This document shows, in pieces, positions 19,969 to 22,923 of a DNA stretch of 22,923 nucleotides (within the stretch, counting starts at the first letter, position 1; the number at the start of each line of letters is the position of its first letter). This DNA is from Chromera velia (Eukaryota > Sar > Chromeraceae): positions 1-22,923 of the forward strand of contig JAHBMJ010002085.1 of the NCBI GenBank assembly GCA_018398765.1, in the 5' to 3' direction. A program made the position numbers and the translations under genes. The notes beneath the pieces were generated by a model, which was given only the letters and a program-made list of their open reading frames with translations, ran no database searches and was not told the DNA's origin.

Positions 19969-22023
19969 TTATTTTAAAACAAAACAAAGAAAGGACAAAC
20001 GCGCCTTCCAAAGAGAATGAAGACTATCATCACCAGTCCGACGGACTATAGACATGAACAAATCAAGCAAAAACGAAACAGGCCATCTCAAAATATACAA
20101 CTCCAAAAACAGAAAAGTAAGTTCGTCAACCAGGACAACCGCAGGTACATTACAAGAAAGAAGTGTCCGGATAAGATGAGAGGATATTAGGCCCTTCTTG
20201 GCCGAAACAGAAGGAACACAGGAGAAAGCATGCATGAAACGCACTCTACGAAGTGAACGTAAGTTAGGAAAAGACGACCATCCTCCAGAAATAGGCAACA
20301 GAGAAAAAGCAACCAAATCACGAAAGAAATTAAGAAGAATATCACGGTTAGGATTAACAGCAGCAAAAAGCAAAATCGAAGGAGATCCCGGTAAAGAGAA
20401 AAGACGCAGACCAAGCATTATAGATCCTTTCTGACGCTCTAAAACGCATGCAGGACTGTAGAAGTCTTCCTCAAGCAACTCTTCCATAATGGGGTCATCC
20501 GGCATGTTACTTATACAATCGTTCTATCGTCCATGTATCTCCCTGCCATTCATTTCTCCCCCTTCCATGAAGGCTTCGATCTCATCAATGCAACAGAGTA
20601 CTCTTTCTATGCGGCAAAAAATCGGGCCCCACCAGGAGAGCAAGGACTCCCTTGAGGAAAACCTTCATGCTGTCTAACAATCTTCCCTCGAACCCGAATT
20701 ATATTCAAAACAAAATCAAGATTAATTATACGAGCCAGCATATCAAGAGGGCAAGAAAGTGTATTCGCATAACTGCAGTGGGAGGATAAAAAAGCAATAG
20801 GTTTTAAGTAACGTCTCCGAGAATACCATTTCTCACCCTCTCCTGGACCCGCCTCCTTAATACAAAAAGACTTATGGGTGGGCAACACAACAAAACGATA
20901 TCTAGAGGAAGAATGAATGAAATGAACAAAGTCATTTAAATAAGAAAAGAAATCAGCTTTGGGTAGAGAGGGAAAAAATGCTTTGATGTCGTCCACCAGC
21001 AGACTAAGTCCACCCCAAGGCCAATATGAATTAGAAAAAAGACAAGAGCCACGATCTGCAAGTCTCCTAAACCCTGAATTAAAGATCCCAACCTTATTTT
21101 GAAAAGCAAAGACAGAGTCAAAGTCATAATGCGGCGAAAAGTAAGAAAGACAGCCATTCAAAGCCTTGCAAAGGAAAAAAAAAATCTCATGTCTGGCATG
21201 TCTCTTGTAAGATACCAATGGCCTGTACTTCAAAGAGAACCAAGACTCAGAGAGCTCCCCCTCAACTCCCGAAGACTTACGTTTCACCCAAAGGATCCCA
21301 ATCCCAAAGTGGTGTTTCTTCCGGTTGAATTTCTTGAACTCATTCAAAAAAGACACCCATGCATCCTTTTCATTCGGAAAACCATTCTCCAGAAGGTCCA
21401 GAGAAGTAGAAAACTCACCCTCCCCAATTCTTTCATAAGAAGAATCAAAAAGAAAAGCTCTTACCACTGCCTCAATGTATCTCCCTTTATACAAAAAAGC
21501 TAGATCTTCTCTGGCCTTGTCAACTGGCACAACCACTAGAGCAGTCAATAACTTTCTTATTACTACAGACTTCCTTGGGACGGCGGGCCCCTTTCTCATT
21601 TGCCTGAGCACACGAAAGCGTTGAAACCCACCGCTGCCAAAGGTCGGCAATCATTGCAGGAGACAAGATCCCTTTCATCGACCTGCCTCTTGTACTCTCC
21701 CTCCCCCTCCCCCTTCCCATTGTCCTCCCTAGACCAACCCTCTCCCGAGTGCCATCATCAGAAGTGAGAATAGAACGGAGGAAAGACTCAATACCCTTTG
21801 AAACAACATTCCATACACCAGTGTTAGACCATAATTTGGCCTTGGAAGAAAAGTGAGGAGGAAGAGAGAAGAAAGATCTAAGACAGGAAGACGCAGACAG
21901 TAGACAACACACATGACCATCAAACAAAGGAAGATCAAATAATTCCGCAATTTCTATACAACGACACGACGATCCATAAGAAGAACCTTCACCCCCTCCT
22001 CCTTCCCCACAAATCCTACGCAT
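19969..22023 (-). pseudogene. Divergent reverse transcriptase relic, possibly Penelope-like
   Basis: On the minus strand a N-terminal frame (22023 to about 21560) passes into a second register (21650-20607) with fingers motif VVPVDKAREDLAFLYKGRY (about 21480-21537), KYRPLVSYKRHARHEIF, motif A LLVDDIKAFFPSLP (20961-20996 for VDD..LP) and motif B GFPQGSPCSP (20634-20663). RYMDD (YMDD at 20526-20537) lies in this second register after TAG and TGA stops. The first register resumes around it with IFCRIERVLCCIDEIEAF and, after a TAG, LLEEDFYSPACVLERQ and a long hydrophobic tail to 19969. The 'DKA...Y' fingers motif and 'RPLVS' step resemble Penelope-like RTs. No GIY-YIG endonuclease, RNase H or LTR was seen. 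It is not the LINE or Copia RT of this window. RT identity is firm; family assignment is tentative. Confidence 0.75.
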
Positions 22024-22271
22024 GCCAGGGCCCGCCGGGTTCTTTTTTGCCCCCCCCCGCCCATATGTAGGCGGCGCTTCGCCGCCAAAAACTTGACTGA
22101 ACCAACCAAGTGCCCTCCAGAGCTGAAAGTTGGGGGATTTCTTACCTATCCCACTCCCATCAATTCTATGGAACAGAATCTCCAGACTTCAACTATAGCT
22201 AGTGCACCAGTAGTTTCCTGTTTGCCAGTTTGTTTTTTGAAAAAAATTCGTGTCCGCTCCCTTCCGTCTCC
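22024..22271. promoter_or_regulatory. Spacer between divergent RT relic and unknown gene, with GC hairpin
   Basis: This 248-bp spacer separates oppositely oriented coding starts (22023 minus, 22272 plus), so a promoter for the rightward gene should lie here. It includes a C9 run within CCCCCCCCCGCCC near 22050 and a perfect hairpin GGCGGCG-CTT-CGCCGCC at 22070-22086. No TATA box is clear. The promoter assignment is inference from layout. Confidence 0.35.
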
Positions 22272-22806
22272 ATGGCTGCTGAAAGCGTGGAGGAAGCCAT
22301 CGCGGCAGTGAGGCAGTGCAGAAGCATATTTCCGGATGAGGGACCCATCACGGCCCTAATTTTAGCGTTAGAAGGAAAGTCGGCCCCCCCAGAAGAGAAG
22401 AAAGACGGAGTCCTTAAATTGTTTGACTCGCTCCAATCGAAGATGACCAACTCTTTCTCTGTTTTGTTCGAAAATCTGCTCTCGTCGACAATGCGGAGGC
22501 CTGAGTACGGGGCCAGGGAGGCCCCAAAAGAAATCCCAGGGCACTGGGTTGCGAGGGGCCGGGCCTTTTTTGACTTGTGCAAGGACGAATTCAATGAATT
22601 TCACGATTCATTGAATTGGTTGTCCTACAGATTGTGCGTGTCGAACGGCCTCAAGTACTTCGCGTTGAAGTACCGAGTCCTCTCGCTCGCTACTTACCAG
22701 ACGGACATTCTGACGGGGTTCCTCGGACCTCACTACGTGTGGGGGAGGGTCGTTCTGGGACTGGGGGAAGTAGATGCGTCAGCCGAGCAGGACGACATTC
22801 CGAAAG
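22272..22806 (+). CDS. First exon of an unrecognised protein-coding gene (partial)
   Basis: The frame opens MAAESVEEAIAAVRQCR and runs 178 codons plus one base to a plausible donor CGAAAG|GTGATT at 22807. It stays open to the window edge at 22923, but beyond 22807 it enters a CCTG repeat encoding Ala/Cys/Leu/Pro, which looks intronic. The sequence is balanced and protein-like (WLSYRLCVSNGLKYFALKY, YQTDILTGFLGPHYVWGRV), with aromatic and charged residues spread evenly, no low complexity, and no signal peptide or clear membrane helix. G at +4 supports the ATG. No family was recognised, so no function is proposed. It could be a host gene or the first ORF of an unknown element. It diverges from the neighbouring RT relic. 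Confidence 0.65.
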
Positions 22807-22867
22807 GTGATTCGATACATCTTTCTCCCCCAATGAAGCAGTGCTGGTCACACTGCGGAGGGGTGTT

Positions 22868-22923
22868 TGCCTGCCTGCCTGCCTGCCTTGCCTTGCCAGG
22901 CTTGCCTGCCTGCCTGCCTGCCT
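22868..22923. repeat. (CCTG)n microsatellite at window edge
   Basis: Tandem TGCC/CCTG units with a CCTTGCCTTGCCAGG interruption run to the end of the window. The array continues beyond the edge, so its length is unknown. Confidence 0.92.

Noticed and set aside
1-22923. CRISPR array, tRNA or rRNA genes
   Set aside because: No regularly spaced repeats with unique spacers, and no cloverleaf or rRNA core sequence noticed by eye.

Overview
The window reads as nuclear DNA of a microbial eukaryote. It has a spliced gene with a GT-AG intron and a downstream AATAAA, a chromodomain, LINE-type and Copia-type retroelements, many simple repeats (CATT, GAAT, GATTT, CCTG) and little coding sequence. No bacterial operon, Shine-Dalgarno pattern, tRNA or rRNA was recognised. 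An algal or alveolate/stramenopile protist would fit (a chromerid is one guess), but the sequence does not settle the species.

Layout. 1-400 is pyrimidine-rich and 400-2040 is AT-rich; neither holds a gene I can support. 2041-9420 (+) is a 5'-truncated, decayed Ty1/copia-order retrotransposon: a gag/protease reading frame, then one long pol frame carrying integrase, reverse transcriptase, RNase H and, unusually, a CCHC zinc knuckle after RNase H. The frames are broken by about a dozen nonsense codons but almost no frameshifts. 9421-12117 is gene-poor. 12185-12350 is a GC-rich tandem repeat.

12680-14136 (+) is the clearest intact host gene: two exons encode a membrane-bound sterol-desaturase/fatty-acid-hydroxylase enzyme with all three histidine boxes, fused in the same exon to a C-terminal chromodomain with an intact aromatic cage. 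This fusion is the most interesting item in the window. 14137-15500 is intergenic with microsatellites.

15507-19393 (-) is a decayed LINE-type non-LTR retrotransposon (APE-type endonuclease, lysine/glutamate-rich linker, RT with FADD, C-terminal CCHC). 19969-22023 (-) is a second, different reverse transcriptase relic, with a DKA...Y fingers motif, GFPQGSP and YMDD. It is best described as a divergent, possibly Penelope-like RT. From 22272 (+) to the window edge runs the first exon of a protein-coding gene I do not recognise, divergent from the RT relic across a 248-bp spacer that contains a GC hairpin.

The overall picture is a retroelement-dense stretch (three unrelated RT lineages in 23 kb) surrounding one intact enzyme gene and the start of another. 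No functional cooperation among the genes is evident. The one possible link is that the chromodomain on the enzyme resembles those carried by chromovirus integrases, which suggests capture from a mobile element.
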